Assembly (NCBI GenBank): GCA_015059245.1
Contig: SVAU01000005.1
Location: 76,175 to 140,174 of the forward strand
DNA from: Bacillota bacterium
GTDB lineage: Bacteria > Bacillota_I > Bacilli_A > RF39 > UBA660
Direction of reading: 5' to 3'
Length of the DNA: 64,000 nucleotides
A program made the position numbers and the translations under genes. Below are positions 1 to 8,646 of this stretch, one piece after another. The notes beneath the pieces were generated by a model. The model was given only the letters and a program-made list of their open reading frames with translations, ran no database searches and had not been told where the DNA came from. Positions within the stretch are counted from its first letter, which is position 1; the number at the start of each line of letters is the position of its first letter.

Positions 1-1221
1 AAAATAGTTACTGGTATGAATATAGATAGTGATTTACTAGATATGCAATTATGTAATTTATCTGGTGGACAAAAAAGTAAGATTGCATTTGCTAGATTAC
101 TCTACTCTAATCCTGAAATACTGTTACTAGATGAACCTACTAATCATTTAGATGTAGATACTAAAGAATATATAATTAATTATTTAAGAAATTATAATGG
201 AACAATACTTGTTATATCACATGATATAGATTTCTTAGATCAAGTTACTACTCAAACATTATATGTAGATAAGGCGACTCATAAGATGGAACTATATCCT
301 GGTAATTATGAGAAATATATGAAGATACGTAATGAGAGATTAAAGACATTAGAAAGAATACATGATAAACAAGAAAAAGAAGAAGAAAAATTAAAAAAGA
401 TTATTGCTAAGTATATCGGTGGCAATGAAAAGAAAGCTAGAATAGCAAAAGATAGACAAAAGAAGTTAGCTAGATTAGAAGAAAATAAAGTTGTACTAGA
501 ACAAAAGCAAAAAGTTGCTCACTTTAAAATAAAAATTAATCAGCCTTCTGGAGTTGTTCCTATAAAGTGTGAGAATGTTAAGTTTGGATATAAGGAAGAT
601 CATATACTGATAGATAATTTAACATTTGATTTAGGTCGTGGAGAAAAATTCCTAATCGTTGGAGAGAATGGCGTTGGGAAGTCTACTCTACTTAAATTAA
701 TTGTAGGACAATTAAAACCTATGTTAGGTGAGATTGTATTAAATCAAAAGACTGAAATAGGATACTATGCTCAAGAACATGAGCTTCTTGATAATGAAAA
801 GATAATACTTGAAAACTTCGAAGGCACTGGATTAAGTACTAAAGAACTTAGAAGTTTCTTAGGTAATTTCTTGTTTCATGGTGATGATGTTTATAAAAAA
901 GTATCAGTACTTTCACCTGGAGAAAGAAGCCGTGTTGCGTTAGCAAAACTTGCTTTAACTGGTGCTAACCTACTAATCTTAGATGAACCTACTAACCACT
1001 TGGATCCGCAAACACAAGAAATGATAGCTCAAACATTTAAAGACTATGAAGGTACTATGTTAGTAGTATCACATAATGTAGATTTTGTGGATAATCTTGG
1101 TGTAGAAAGAATGCTTATGTTACCTAGTGGTGAAATAAGATATTATGATAAAGATACTGTTTTATACTATCAAGAATTAAATAATCAAAGTAAATATAAA
1201 AAGAATCCTAAAAATAACTAG
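1..1221 (+). CDS. ABC-F family ATPase, C-terminal part (5' end outside window)
   Basis: The frame is open from base 1 through the ATG at 16, so the gene starts before the window and about 405 codons are visible. ABC-F proteins are soluble twin-ATPase proteins that act on ribosomes (translation factors, antibiotic protection) and have no membrane part. Visible in order: signature LSGGQKSK and Walker B ILLLDEPTNHLD of the first ABC domain; a charged Lys/Glu-rich linker at about 105-165; then a complete second domain with Walker A GENGVGKST, signature LSPGERSR and Walker B LLILDEPTNHLD. Family length is usually about 500-640, so roughly 100-130 residues are missing. Subfamily (EttA, Uup, YkpA or resistance type) cannot be told. 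It ends in a bidirectional terminator facing the next gene. Confidence 0.93.
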   Translation, partial: KIVTGMNIDSDLLDMQLCNLSGGQKSKIAFARLLYSNPEILLLDEPTNHLDVDTKEYIINYLRNYNGTILVISHDIDFLDQVTTQTLYVDKATHKMELYPGNYEKYMKIRNERLKTLERIHDKQEKEEEKLKKIIAKYIGGNEKKARIAKDRQKKLARLEENKVVLEQKQKVAHFKIKINQPSGVVPIKCENVKFGYKEDHILIDNLTFDLGRGEKFLIVGENGVGKSTLLKLIVGQLKPMLGEIVLNQKTEIGYYAQEHELLDNEKIILENFEGTGLSTKELRSFLGNFLFHGDDVYKKVSVLSPGERSRVALAKLALTGANLLILDEPTNHLDPQTQEMIAQTFKDYEGTMLVVSHNVDFVDNLGVERMLMLPSGEIRYYDKDTVLYYQELNNQSKYKKNPKNN

Positions 1222-1234
1222 GATTCTTTTTTTA
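1201..1234. terminator. Bidirectional terminator between ABC-F and membrane protein
   Basis: Stem AAGAATCCTA (1201-1210) pairs with TAGGATTCTT (1219-1228) over an 8-nt loop and is followed by a T run. It overlaps the stop codons of both converging genes. Confidence 0.85.
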
Positions 1235-1637
1235 ATGATTTAACTATGTAATATACTCCTACTATTATAGGAAGCGCTGATACCAATAAAGCAGTTAATT
1301 CTATAGATAAAACGTTATATATAATTATTCCACCTACTATTATATACAATGCTTTATATTTCTTTTTCCAGTATAATACTAATTCTAAAAATAATGCTAT
1401 TACATTAAACTTAACAAAATTGAATGATACTATTTTAATTGATTCTAAAGTTACACTTAACGCTTCTTTATCTTCTATTCTATTAATTAATATTCTAGAT
1501 GTATCATTATAATAAAATAAAGCTGCTACTATAAGAGCAATTACTATTCCTAATGTAGGAAAAATACTTACTTTATTGTCTTCTACTTTAATAGTTGATA
1601 CTTTAGTTTTTGATTCTTTCTTTGATACTTTAGCCAT
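1218..1637 (-). CDS. Small integral membrane protein, function unknown
   Basis: 139 residues. A Lys-rich cytoplasmic N-terminus is followed by three to four hydrophobic stretches (about 26-45, 70-88 and 95-132), the last ending in VKSLKKES. No family recognised. An AGAGGTG ribosome binding site precedes the ATG at 1637. The gene converges on the ABC-F gene and its stop lies in the shared terminator. It is monocistronic by position. That it is a real protein is supported by the binding site and coherent membrane topology; its role cannot be inferred. Confidence 0.7.
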   Translation of the reverse strand: MAKVSKKESKTKVSTIKVEDNKVSIFPTLGIVIALIVAALFYYNDTSRILINRIEDKEALSVTLESIKIVSFNFVKFNVIALFLELVLYWKKKYKALYIIVGGIIIYNVLSIELTALLVSALPIIVGVYYIVKSLKKES

Positions 1638-1698
1638 ATAAACACCTCTTTACTATAATTAAATTATAACATAATTATATAAGAATAATAGTTAAATA

Positions 1699-1707
1699 TG
1701 GTATAAT
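1699..1707 (+). promoter_or_regulatory. Extended -10 promoter for the MazG-like gene
   Basis: TGGTATAAT matches the extended -10 form TGnTATAAT. No good -35 is visible 17 bases upstream. A start near 1713 would give a short leader containing the AAAGGAG binding site at 1724-1730. Confidence 0.6.
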
Positions 1708-1737
1708 ATATGTATGAATTGGTAAAGGAGAATGAAT

Positions 1738-2058
1738 ATGAAAGTATACAACAAATTAGTTAGAGATAAGATTCCAGAAATAATCTTAAAGGATAATGAA
1801 TTACCTACTACAAGAATTTTAGATGATGAAGAATATATCAAAGAATTAAATAGAAAATTACAAGAAGAAGTTAATGAATATCTAGAAGCTGAAAACATTG
1901 AAGAAATGGTAGATATTTTAGAAGTTATTAGAGCTATTTTAGAACATAAAGGTGTTACTTATGACGAAATAGAAGAAAAAAGAATTAAGAAAGCTAATAA
2001 ACGTGGTGGTTTTAAAGAAAAGATTTTCTTAGAAAAAGTACTACAAAATGGGGACTAG
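1738..2058 (+). CDS. MazG-like all-alpha nucleoside triphosphate pyrophosphohydrolase
   Basis: 106 residues beginning KVYNKLVRDKIPEI, the typical start of the small house-cleaning/phosphoribosyl-ATP-pyrophosphohydrolase-like family (COG4997 type). Such enzymes hydrolyse non-canonical NTPs to NMP and pyrophosphate. The helical metal-binding pattern is visible as EEVNEYLEA followed by EEMVDILEVIRAI (E..E..D type). The ATG at 1738 is preferred over 1732: the GGAG at 1727-1730 is 7 nt from 1738 but only 1 nt from 1732, and the family begins at MKVYNKL. The gene is single, with its own promoter and terminator. The family assignment is firm; the physiological substrate is unknown. Confidence 0.85.
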   Translation: MKVYNKLVRDKIPEIILKDNELPTTRILDDEEYIKELNRKLQEEVNEYLEAENIEEMVDILEVIRAILEHKGVTYDEIEEKRIKKANKRGGFKEKIFLEKVLQNGD

Positions 2059-2078
2059 ACACTAAATAGTCCTTTTTT
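2052..2078 (+). terminator. Terminator of the MazG-like gene
   Basis: GGACTA (2052-2057) pairs with TAGTCC (2067-2072) and is followed by six T. The stop codon TAG lies inside the stem. Confidence 0.8.
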
Positions 2079-2145
2079 ATTTGGAAAATATGGGATTTTA
2101 CTATATAATTAAGATAGTAAGGTAAAGGTAGAAATGGGTGATTAT

Positions 2146-2706
2146 ATGTATACTAAGGTAGAAGAAGCTATTCACTTCATGGTGAAAGCTAACAAAGGAC
2201 AAAAAAGAAGAAATGAAAATATCGATAAATCATTTCATCCTATGGTTATTTATTCAATGCTGAGAGAATTTACTACAACCGAAGACGTACTTATTGCTGC
2301 CCTACTTCATGATGCTATTAATGATACAGAATATGGCTATGAAGAATTAGAAGAAAAATTTGGTAGTTTAGTGGCTGATATGGTATCAGAATTATCTGAA
2401 GATATGGGAATTGCTAAATGGTTTGATCGTAAGAAAGATTATATAAAAAGAATGAAAGCTAATTACGATGTTAATGTAATAAATATAATGTTAGCTGATA
2501 AATTACATAATCTAATATCTAATTATGATAATTACTTAAAACTTGGAGATAAGTTATGGAAAAATACTGGTGGTACTAAAGACGAAAATAGATATATGTA
2601 TAGAGAGATATATAATATAGCAAAGAAAAAGAATGCTAATGAAGGATTATTAAAAAGATATAAAGAAATTGTTACTCTATACTTTGGAGAACTAGAAGAT
2701 GAATAA
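2146..2706 (+). CDS. RelA/SpoT-type HD hydrolase (putative small alarmone hydrolase)
   Basis: 186 residues. The N-terminus reads KVEEAIHFMVKANKGQKRRN, like the start of the RelA/SpoT hydrolase domain, followed by FHPMVIY, the HD pair in ALLHDAINDTEYGYEELEEKFG, and LADKLHNL with the late Asp ligand. This His...His-Asp...Asp set binds the metal of the HD fold, and in this subfamily the reaction is removal of the 3' pyrophosphate of (p)ppGpp. No synthetase, TGS or ACT domain is present, so it is like a stand-alone hydrolase (SAH/Mesh1). ATG 2146 is chosen over 2134 because GGGTGAT lies six bases before it and the homology begins there; 2134 remains possible. TATAAT at 2104-2109 is a likely -10. 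It overlaps the next gene by 8 nt, so the two are probably co-translated. Confidence 0.8.
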   Translation: MYTKVEEAIHFMVKANKGQKRRNENIDKSFHPMVIYSMLREFTTTEDVLIAALLHDAINDTEYGYEELEEKFGSLVADMVSELSEDMGIAKWFDRKKDYIKRMKANYDVNVINIMLADKLHNLISNYDNYLKLGDKLWKNTGGTKDENRYMYREIYNIAKKKNANEGLLKRYKEIVTLYFGELEDE

Positions 2707-3328
2707 AAAATACTTTAAAAGATTTAGTAAAACATCATTATTTATACTTATTAGTAGTTTAATTGTATTTACTATTGTTGCGGTATTAGTTGCTACTAAT
2801 AATATTTCTTGGTTAGATAATGGAATATATTCAGTTTTATCTAAGATAATATGTGACCCGGTTACTTCAATATTTAAAGTTATAACATTATTTTGTGAAA
2901 CTGAAGTAATACTAATTATACTAGCTTTATTATTAATATTCTTAAAGAAGAAAAAGATAGCTACTTATATAGTTATTAATAGTGGATTATGTGTATTATT
3001 AAATCAAGTAGTAAAACGTATATTTGTAAGACCAAGACCTAGTGGTGTTGCTCTTATTACTCAAGGAGGATACAGTTTCCCTTCTGGTCATTCAATGATG
3101 GCTTTAGCATTTTATGGATATATAATATATTTAATTAATAAGTCTAATATGGCAAGAAAGAAAAAAATACTATTTACTTGTTTACTTACTACTATAATTA
3201 TTTTAGTTGGAATAAGTAGAATATACTTAGGTGTACATTATGCAAGTGATGTAATTGGGGCCTTCTCTTTGGGACTTGTTTATCTAGTATTATTTATAAA
3301 TTATGTTTACAAAAAAAAGGAAAGTTAA
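2699..3328 (+). CDS. PAP2-family membrane phosphatase
   Basis: 209 residues with about six membrane segments. The three PAP2 phosphatase motifs are present: KRIFVRPRP (about 110-118), PSGH (about 128-131) and SRIYLGVHYASD (about 170-181), containing the catalytic His and Asp. Family members dephosphorylate phosphatidic acid, phosphatidylglycerol phosphate or undecaprenyl pyrophosphate at the outer membrane face. Recycling of the cell-wall lipid carrier is a plausible role, but substrate cannot be read from sequence. The start overlaps the preceding HD-hydrolase gene by 8 nt, indicating an operon, and a terminator follows. Confidence 0.9.
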   Translation: MNKKYFKRFSKTSLFILISSLIVFTIVAVLVATNNISWLDNGIYSVLSKIICDPVTSIFKVITLFCETEVILIILALLLIFLKKKKIATYIVINSGLCVLLNQVVKRIFVRPRPSGVALITQGGYSFPSGHSMMALAFYGYIIYLINKSNMARKKKILFTCLLTTIIILVGISRIYLGVHYASDVIGAFSLGLVYLVLFINYVYKKKES

Positions 3329-3342
3329 TCTTTCCTTTTTTA
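3315..3342 (+). terminator. Terminator after PAP2 gene
   Basis: AAAAGGAAAG (3315-3324) pairs with CTTTCCTTTT (3330-3339) and ends in T residues. Confidence 0.8.
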
Positions 3343-3380
3343 AATGATTTGATAAAATTATATTATAAGGTAGTGGTGAT

Positions 3381-4499
3381 ATGAATAAAAAGTTTATTCC
3401 TTTGTTATTAATACTTATTCTTTTAGTTTGTATAACTACTGGTATTATTGTTTCTAATAAATATTTAGATGATAATAAAGATATAATTGAAGATGTAATT
3501 GATCATGATGTTCCTAAACTGGAAATAGATACTGATGAAGATACTATTATAGAAGAAGATATAGTCGAAAATGAAGAGATAGAAAATAATGAGCAGACTG
3601 ATATTGTTGTTGATGATAGTGAAAAAAATGATACTACTGATAATTCAAATAATAATAGCACTTCAAATAATACGACAAATAATAATAGTACTTCAAATAA
3701 TACGACAAATAATAATAAACCTACTAAACCAAGCAATACTAATACTAATAAAGATAAGGAAACTGATAAAGAGGAAGTTGTACCTACTCCACCTACTCAA
3801 GAACAATTAAATAACGAATATAGAAATACTATTTATAATACCTATGGTGTAAAGGTGACTTATGGAGAAGAAATGGGAAATTATATGGTTGGTTATTATA
3901 CTCCCACTAAGATGAATGATGATAATACTATTAATGAATACTTGGGTAAAATTGAAACAGAACTAAAGAAATATCCCACTGGTTTCTTTAAAGAGATGAA
4001 AGATTATGGAATGCCTCTTACTTTATATTTAGTTAAAGATATACCTAGTAGTAGTATATCTGGTTTTACTGATAGTCAAATATATTCAAATATTATTATT
4101 ACATTAAAAGAAGATTTTTCCTTCGAAACTACATTCAATCATGAAATGATGCATTATATAGATGCTTATCTTAATGCAAAGTTATATCCTAACAGCGTAG
4201 ATGTTGCTTGGAATCTATTGAATCCTGAAGGATATACATATGGTAGTTTTGATAGCAGTTACGATTATTTCCCTAACGGAAACAATAACTCTTATTTTTT
4301 AACTAATTATGCACAAACTAATTATAAGGAAGATAGAGCTACTCTATTTGGAGATTTGATGACTAGGCCTTATAAAAGACCTTGTTATAACAGTGGATAT
4401 CCTATGTATAATAAGATAAAACTATTAGCAGAACAAATAGATGAAGGGTTTGTTACTGTTACTAGTAGTAATACTGAACAGTGGGAAAAATTTTTATAA
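3381..4499 (+). CDS. Membrane-anchored putative zinc metallopeptidase with low-complexity stalk
   Basis: 372 residues. One N-terminal membrane helix (about 5-26) is an uncleaved anchor or signal; there is no lipobox Cys. An acidic segment (about 30-75) is followed by an Asn/Thr/Ser-rich stalk (about 80-130), partly built from a 30-bp tandem DNA repeat at 3651-3710. The extracellular domain contains TTFNHEMMHYID with an HExxH zinc motif and, about 60 residues later, YKEDRATLFGD, which may supply the third ligand as in gluzincins. The layout resembles secreted Pro-Pro-endopeptidase/lethal-factor-like peptidases, but the exact family is not certain. GGTGAT precedes the ATG at 3381. It has its own terminator and is probably expressed alone on the cell surface. 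Confidence 0.72.
   Translation: MNKKFIPLLLILILLVCITTGIIVSNKYLDDNKDIIEDVIDHDVPKLEIDTDEDTIIEEDIVENEEIENNEQTDIVVDDSEKNDTTDNSNNNSTSNNTTNNNSTSNNTTNNNKPTKPSNTNTNKDKETDKEEVVPTPPTQEQLNNEYRNTIYNTYGVKVTYGEEMGNYMVGYYTPTKMNDDNTINEYLGKIETELKKYPTGFFKEMKDYGMPLTLYLVKDIPSSSISGFTDSQIYSNIIITLKEDFSFETTFNHEMMHYIDAYLNAKLYPNSVDVAWNLLNPEGYTYGSFDSSYDYFPNGNNNSYFLTNYAQTNYKEDRATLFGDLMTRPYKRPCYNSGYPMYNKIKLLAEQIDEGFVTVTSSNTEQWEKFL
3651..3710 (+). repeat. Two 30-bp tandem repeats inside the metallopeptidase stalk
   Basis: Units 3651-3680 and 3681-3710 differ at one base (GCA versus GTA), and a partial third copy follows. Each encodes NNSTSNNTTN, so copy-number change would lengthen or shorten the stalk by 10 residues without a frameshift. 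Confidence 0.9.
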
Positions 4500-4503
4500 T
4501 TAA

Positions 4504-4527
4504 AAAAGAGATGTTATCATCTCTTTT
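4504..4527. terminator. Bidirectional terminator
   Basis: AAAAGAGATG (4504-4513) pairs with CATCTCTTTT (4518-4527) over a TTAT loop, between two converging genes. Confidence 0.85.
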
Positions 4528-5806
4528 ATTTATCTATAAAATCTATTTTGGCTTTATTTTTCTTTATAATAAATGCGCCAACTACTAATATAATTATTGC
4601 TATTCCTAAATATATATTAGAAGAAGTATTAGGATTATCTACTATAAATGATGCTTCTATTATAACGTCTGCTGAAGGCATTATAAATTCATTATCTTTT
4701 ATTTCAATTGATCTTCCATTAGCATCTATAATAGTAATCTTTTCTACTTTATATCCTTCTTTTGGAGTTACTTTATACTTTATTGTTTCTCCTGATTTTG
4801 ATTTTTCTATAGCTTCAATAGTACCATTGCCGTCTGTCTTTTTTTCTATATCATATATTGGTGTGTATTGTTGAAGAACTATATCTCCGTTTGCATAACA
4901 TTTTGTTGGAATATTTATTGTATTTGATCTTGGGCATGCTCTATATCCTGCTTGAAAGAATACATTTAAACCTTCTTTCTCAGCAAATATTTCTACTTCA
5001 TTTATACCTAATCCATTTAATTCTTCGTTATTTAAATTGTAATTATGTATGTCATGAATTAGGTCTTTAGTAGTATATACTAATGATACTATGCCGCCTT
5101 CATTAGCTATTACAGTAAAATAATTATTTTCATATTCTACTGCATAGTCTATAACTAAATCATATGGACTTAATGATAAATTGTCGAATAAGTATTTCAT
5201 AAACTTATTATATTCAGTATCGTTTAATCTATCAGTATGTTTTGGTAATTCATAATCATCATAAAAATATGTGTCATCTACTATAGAATGACTATCTAGT
5301 GATGAAGAAATACAATAAATATTTGGGTCACTAGTATCAATTACTATCCCCTTGTCATTATAATATAAATTATTAATATAACTGTATCCTGCAGTATAAG
5401 TATCTACAAAACTATAAGCCTTTTTTTGTTCACCCGTTTGTAGATTTACTTCTTCTATATAAAATGTATTAATATAACTTTTGTCTTCCTGTCTTTCTGC
5501 ATTTCTTGATATTATAAATAGTCTATCCCCTGTATATAGTAATAGATCATTATCTATAGAACTATATTTTTTATTTCCGTATTTATCTATTGCAAAGAAT
5601 GTATTATGGCTTACGCCACCACCTGAATTATCATAAAATCCAATGTAGAAATCTTGATATCTAAACATTTCAATACTTCCTTGATTACCATCGAGTTTTA
5701 CTCCATAGTTCTTTTGGAATTCTAATTCCAAATCAATAACTTCTGCACTTACCATAATAGGTAATACTAAAATAATGGTAAATAATAATTTAAATATTTT
5801 TTTCAT
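4526..5806 (-). CDS. Secreted, C-terminally anchored protein with an InlB B-type repeat
   Basis: 426 residues. The signal peptide MKKIFKLLFTIILVLPIMVSA has a likely cut before EVIDL. A large beta-rich region of no recognised family follows (about 25-315). About 325-392 (DIEKKTDGNGTIEA ... GYKVEKITIIDANG ... MPSADVIIEASF) is a divergent InlB B-repeat/'Flg_new'-type domain common on Firmicute surface proteins. A final membrane helix (about 399-415) with a KKNKAK stop-transfer tail anchors it; there is no LPXTG. AGAGGAG precedes the start. It is probably an adhesin-like or sensor surface protein with no catalytic motif. Confidence 0.75.
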   Translation of the reverse strand: MKKIFKLLFTIILVLPIMVSAEVIDLELEFQKNYGVKLDGNQGSIEMFRYQDFYIGFYDNSGGGVSHNTFFAIDKYGNKKYSSIDNDLLLYTGDRLFIISRNAERQEDKSYINTFYIEEVNLQTGEQKKAYSFVDTYTAGYSYINNLYYNDKGIVIDTSDPNIYCISSSLDSHSIVDDTYFYDDYELPKHTDRLNDTEYNKFMKYLFDNLSLSPYDLVIDYAVEYENNYFTVIANEGGIVSLVYTTKDLIHDIHNYNLNNEELNGLGINEVEIFAEKEGLNVFFQAGYRACPRSNTINIPTKCYANGDIVLQQYTPIYDIEKKTDGNGTIEAIEKSKSGETIKYKVTPKEGYKVEKITIIDANGRSIEIKDNEFIMPSADVIIEASFIVDNPNTSSNIYLGIAIIILVVGAFIIKKNKAKIDFIDK

Positions 5807-5889
5807 ACTACTCTCCTCTACTATTATTATTTATCTTATTAAAAAAATTATATCAATATTTTTTTTAATTGAAAATAATTTTTTAATAT

Positions 5890-5920
5890 AAAAGAGATAC
5901 TAGTAAATAGTATCTCTTTT
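5890..5920 (-). terminator. Terminator of the ABC-2 operon
   Basis: A 13-bp perfect stem, AAAAGAGATACTA (5890-5902) with TAGTATCTCTTTT (5908-5920), lies just past the last permease gene. Confidence 0.85.
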
Positions 5921-5921
5921 A

Positions 5922-6698
5922 TTATGAACCTGTACTTAAATAATTTTTTGAACCTTTATTAAATATTAAGAAACATGGAATTAAATATATAAGTACTATT
6001 AAAGGTAAGAACGCATATAAAGTATTATTTGATTTACCTATAAAGTACATTAATGGATAATAATTAACACAAGCATATGGAATAATATAAGTAAATATTT
6101 TTACAAAATACTTATTAAATATTCCAATAGGATATTGAGCTATGTTTTTACCGCCGTCTGTAAATACATTTCTAACTTCTAGACCTTGAACTGTTAAGAA
6201 ACAATAAGATGCCGCAAGTAGGAATATACCAAAGAATATTGCTATACTACTTAATAACATTAATATAAGAGTTATAACCTTTAATATAGACCAATCTATA
6301 TTAAGTTTAATTAATGATATTATCATAATAACAATACTTTGAATTACTCTAGCTAGTTTAGTGTAATCAATTTGATAACCTATTACTTGTAATAATATAT
6401 TTCTCGGTCTTAATAGAAGACGATCAAAAGAACCATCTACTATTAATGAATCAAATTGATCTATACCTCTTGCAAATGTTTCATTCATTGAAAAACCAAA
6501 GTGAATGATACTAAATGTAAGAAGTATTTCATATAAATTATAACCTTGGAGATTAGAAAATTTTTGAAACATTGCGATTATTAAAAAATAATAAGTAAAG
6601 AATACAAGGATTTGAGAACATAAAGATAAAATGAAGGAAAGTTTATATTCTAAAATTGATTTTAGGTGTAGTTTAAGATAATCAGTATATATTTTCAT
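5922..6698 (-). CDS. ABC-2 type permease (COG3694-like)
   Basis: 258 residues with six predicted membrane helices, basic loops and RGIDQFDSLIVDGSFDRLLLRP in the central loop, characteristic of the second permease of the COG4586-COG4587-COG3694 exporter. It forms a heterodimeric membrane channel with the preceding gene, driven by the ATPase. Its ATG overlaps the previous stop as TAATG, a tight translational coupling. Substrate is unknown; related systems are linked to drug, lantibiotic or cell-surface material export. Confidence 0.85.
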   Translation of the reverse strand: MKIYTDYLKLHLKSILEYKLSFILSLCSQILVFFTYYFLIIAMFQKFSNLQGYNLYEILLTFSIIHFGFSMNETFARGIDQFDSLIVDGSFDRLLLRPRNILLQVIGYQIDYTKLARVIQSIVIMIISLIKLNIDWSILKVITLILMLLSSIAIFFGIFLLAASYCFLTVQGLEVRNVFTDGGKNIAQYPIGIFNKYFVKIFTYIIPYACVNYYPLMYFIGKSNNTLYAFLPLIVLIYLIPCFLIFNKGSKNYLSTGS

Positions 6699-7501
6699 TA
6701 TCCACCTTGTACTGATACTTTCTTTAATATTTTGTTAGAAGATATCATACCTAAAACAATTATAATAATTAACCAAGTTATTTGAATAATTAATCCTTGT
6801 ATAATTTGTGGACCAACTATATTACCTGAATATATTCTAAATGAGAAATCACTTATGTATGCAAACGGTAATAGTACTGCAATGCTTCTTAAGAAAGTTG
6901 GGAATAATGGTATGGCTATTACTTGACCAGATAGTATTTCTGCTATACCACAATACATTCCCATTACACCTTTACTATCAACACTATAGAATATTAATAA
7001 ATACATTAAAGTAACTAATGCTGTTACTAATAGAGTTGCTATTATTAAAGTAATAATAAAGAATATTAAAGCAGAAAAAGATACTGGTAATGTTAAGTTA
7101 TATGGATAAGGTAATAGAAATGCTATTATAAGTAATGGGACACATCTTAATAATACTGCTGATAATTTAGATGCTAGAATTCTTATGTACCACATCCAAT
7201 ATAGATTTTGTGGACGACATAATTCATAGGCAACGTTACCATTTTTTATCATGTTAAGTATTTCATTGTCTTTATGCCATATCCAAATTAAAGATAAGAA
7301 AGCTTGGCTTAACCATTGATATGGAATTATCTCTGATAGAGATATATCTACATTAGCATCTCCACTACCATAAAATGCCATATATACCATTATAAATACT
7401 AATCCAAAGAATATTTGAGTTGCTAATCCTGCTAGAGCAGCTGCTTTATATTGTAATCCTACGGCAAATTTTAACTTAAAGAATGATAGATACTGACGCA
7501 T
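6698..7501 (-). CDS. ABC-2 type permease (COG4587-like)
   Basis: 267 residues with about six membrane segments and the cytoplasmic motif KNGNVAYELCRPQNLYWMW before the second helix pair, as in the first permease of this three-gene exporter. The start overlaps the ATPase stop by one base (TAATG) and the end overlaps the next permease in the same way, so all three are one operon. It is inferred to act with the neighbouring permease in the cytoplasmic membrane. No substrate clue lies nearby. Confidence 0.85.
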   Translation of the reverse strand: MRQYLSFFKLKFAVGLQYKAAALAGLATQIFFGLVFIMVYMAFYGSGDANVDISLSEIIPYQWLSQAFLSLIWIWHKDNEILNMIKNGNVAYELCRPQNLYWMWYIRILASKLSAVLLRCVPLLIIAFLLPYPYNLTLPVSFSALIFFIITLIIATLLVTALVTLMYLLIFYSVDSKGVMGMYCGIAEILSGQVIAIPLFPTFLRSIAVLLPFAYISDFSFRIYSGNIVGPQIIQGLIIQITWLIIIIVLGMISSNKILKKVSVQGG

Positions 7502-8478
7502 TAGATATTTTGATATAGATTGATAATTATGTTATCTAGTGATTCGTTATCTATTTCAAGATCTTTTATATCTACCTTAGTAGATAGATAATTTAAGAAG
7601 TTAGATACCTCTATTTGTTTAGAATCGATGGTAAAGTTATAACCATCACTTGTTTTTTCTTGTGTAATAATTCCTTTTTTTCTTAGTTTGTTTAATTTAG
7701 TTCCTGTTGTTACTGATATGTGTTTATGATGATCATATTTTTGTTTTAAATTTTTTAATGTACCATCATATATGACCTCTCCGTTACCAATCATTATTAT
7801 TCGTTTGGCAAGAGCTTCGATGTCACTCATATCGTGAGTGGTTAGTATAACTGTCACTTTTTGTTCTTTGTTAATCTTTTTGATAAAGTCTCTTACTATT
7901 TGTTTAGATAAAGCATCTAAGCCGATAGTAGGTTCATCAAGAAACAATATCTTTGGTTCATGTAATAGTGATGCAGCTATTTCACAGCGCATTCTTTGTC
8001 CAAGACTTAATTGTCTTACTGGAACGTGAATGATATCTTCAATGTTTAATAATTTTACTAGGTAATTCTTTTTTTCTTCGAACTTGGCTTCATCTATTTT
8101 ATAGATATCCTTTAGAAGACTGAATGTATCGTCTGCTGGAATATCCCACCATAGTTGAGAACGTTGACCGAATACTACTCCTATTTTAGATACGTATTCT
8201 TTACGATCCTTCCATGGAGTTAATCCGTCAATTGTGACTTCGCCAGAGTCTGGAATAAGAATTCCTGATAAAATTTTGATAGTTGTAGATTTTCCCGCAC
8301 CGTTTTGTCCTATGTAACCTACTATACTACCTTCTTCAATATTAAAAGAGATATCTTTAATCGCATCTATATATTTATATTCTCTTTTAATAAAGTTTTT
8401 TAAAGTAGCTTTAAATCCTGATTGTTTTTTTGCTACTTTAAATGTTTTACTTATGTGCGCAACATTGATGAAAGACAT
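7501..8478 (-). CDS. ABC transporter ATP-binding protein (COG4586-like)
   Basis: 325 residues. Walker A GYIGQNGAGKSTT (about 55-67), an FGQRSQLWWDIP stretch typical of COG4586 ATPases, signature LSLGQRMR, Walker B KILFLDEPTIGLD and switch LTTHDM are present. The C-terminal 80 residues form the extra domain seen in this family. It powers export through the two permeases encoded immediately downstream. AAAGGAG lies just upstream of the ATG at 8478. A promoter with its -35 inside the neighbouring terminator is proposed at 8592-8620, leaving about 105 nt of leader with a small GAAA-loop hairpin. Confidence 0.92.
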   Translation of the reverse strand: MSFINVAHISKTFKVAKKQSGFKATLKNFIKREYKYIDAIKDISFNIEEGSIVGYIGQNGAGKSTTIKILSGILIPDSGEVTIDGLTPWKDRKEYVSKIGVVFGQRSQLWWDIPADDTFSLLKDIYKIDEAKFEEKKNYLVKLLNIEDIIHVPVRQLSLGQRMRCEIAASLLHEPKILFLDEPTIGLDALSKQIVRDFIKKINKEQKVTVILTTHDMSDIEALAKRIIMIGNGEVIYDGTLKNLKQKYDHHKHISVTTGTKLNKLRKKGIITQEKTSDGYNFTIDSKQIEVSNFLNYLSTKVDIKDLEIDNESLDNIIINLYQNI

Positions 8479-8591
8479 TTTTTTACACTCCTTTCCTAAC
8501 CTTTTTACAATGCAAAAAATCCAGATATTTCTATCTAGTACCCTTGTTGTAATAATACAAATGTAAATTTTCTTGCAAAAAAGTCCCTTTC

Positions 8592-8620
8592 ATTATAAGG
8601 TGGTAAATAAAAAAATGCAA
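8592..8620 (-). promoter_or_regulatory. Promoter of the ABC-2 operon, overlapping a terminator
   Basis: On the minus strand TTGCAT (8615-8620) and TATAAT (8592-8597) are separated by exactly 17 bases. The -35 lies within the terminator stem of the upstream GH25 gene. Confidence 0.6.
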
Positions 8621-8638
8621 TAGGTTTATTGCATTTTT
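8611..8638 (-). terminator. Terminator of the GH25 lipoprotein gene
   Basis: A 12-bp perfect stem, AAAAATGCAATA (8611-8622) with TATTGCATTTTT (8627-8638), lies just after the stop at 8647. Confidence 0.85.
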
Positions 8639-8646
8639 ATGTATTT

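Noticed and set aside
3651..3710. Tandem DNA repeat as CRISPR or mobile element
   Set aside because: It lies inside an open frame, has a 30-bp in-frame period and encodes an Asn/Ser/Thr stalk.
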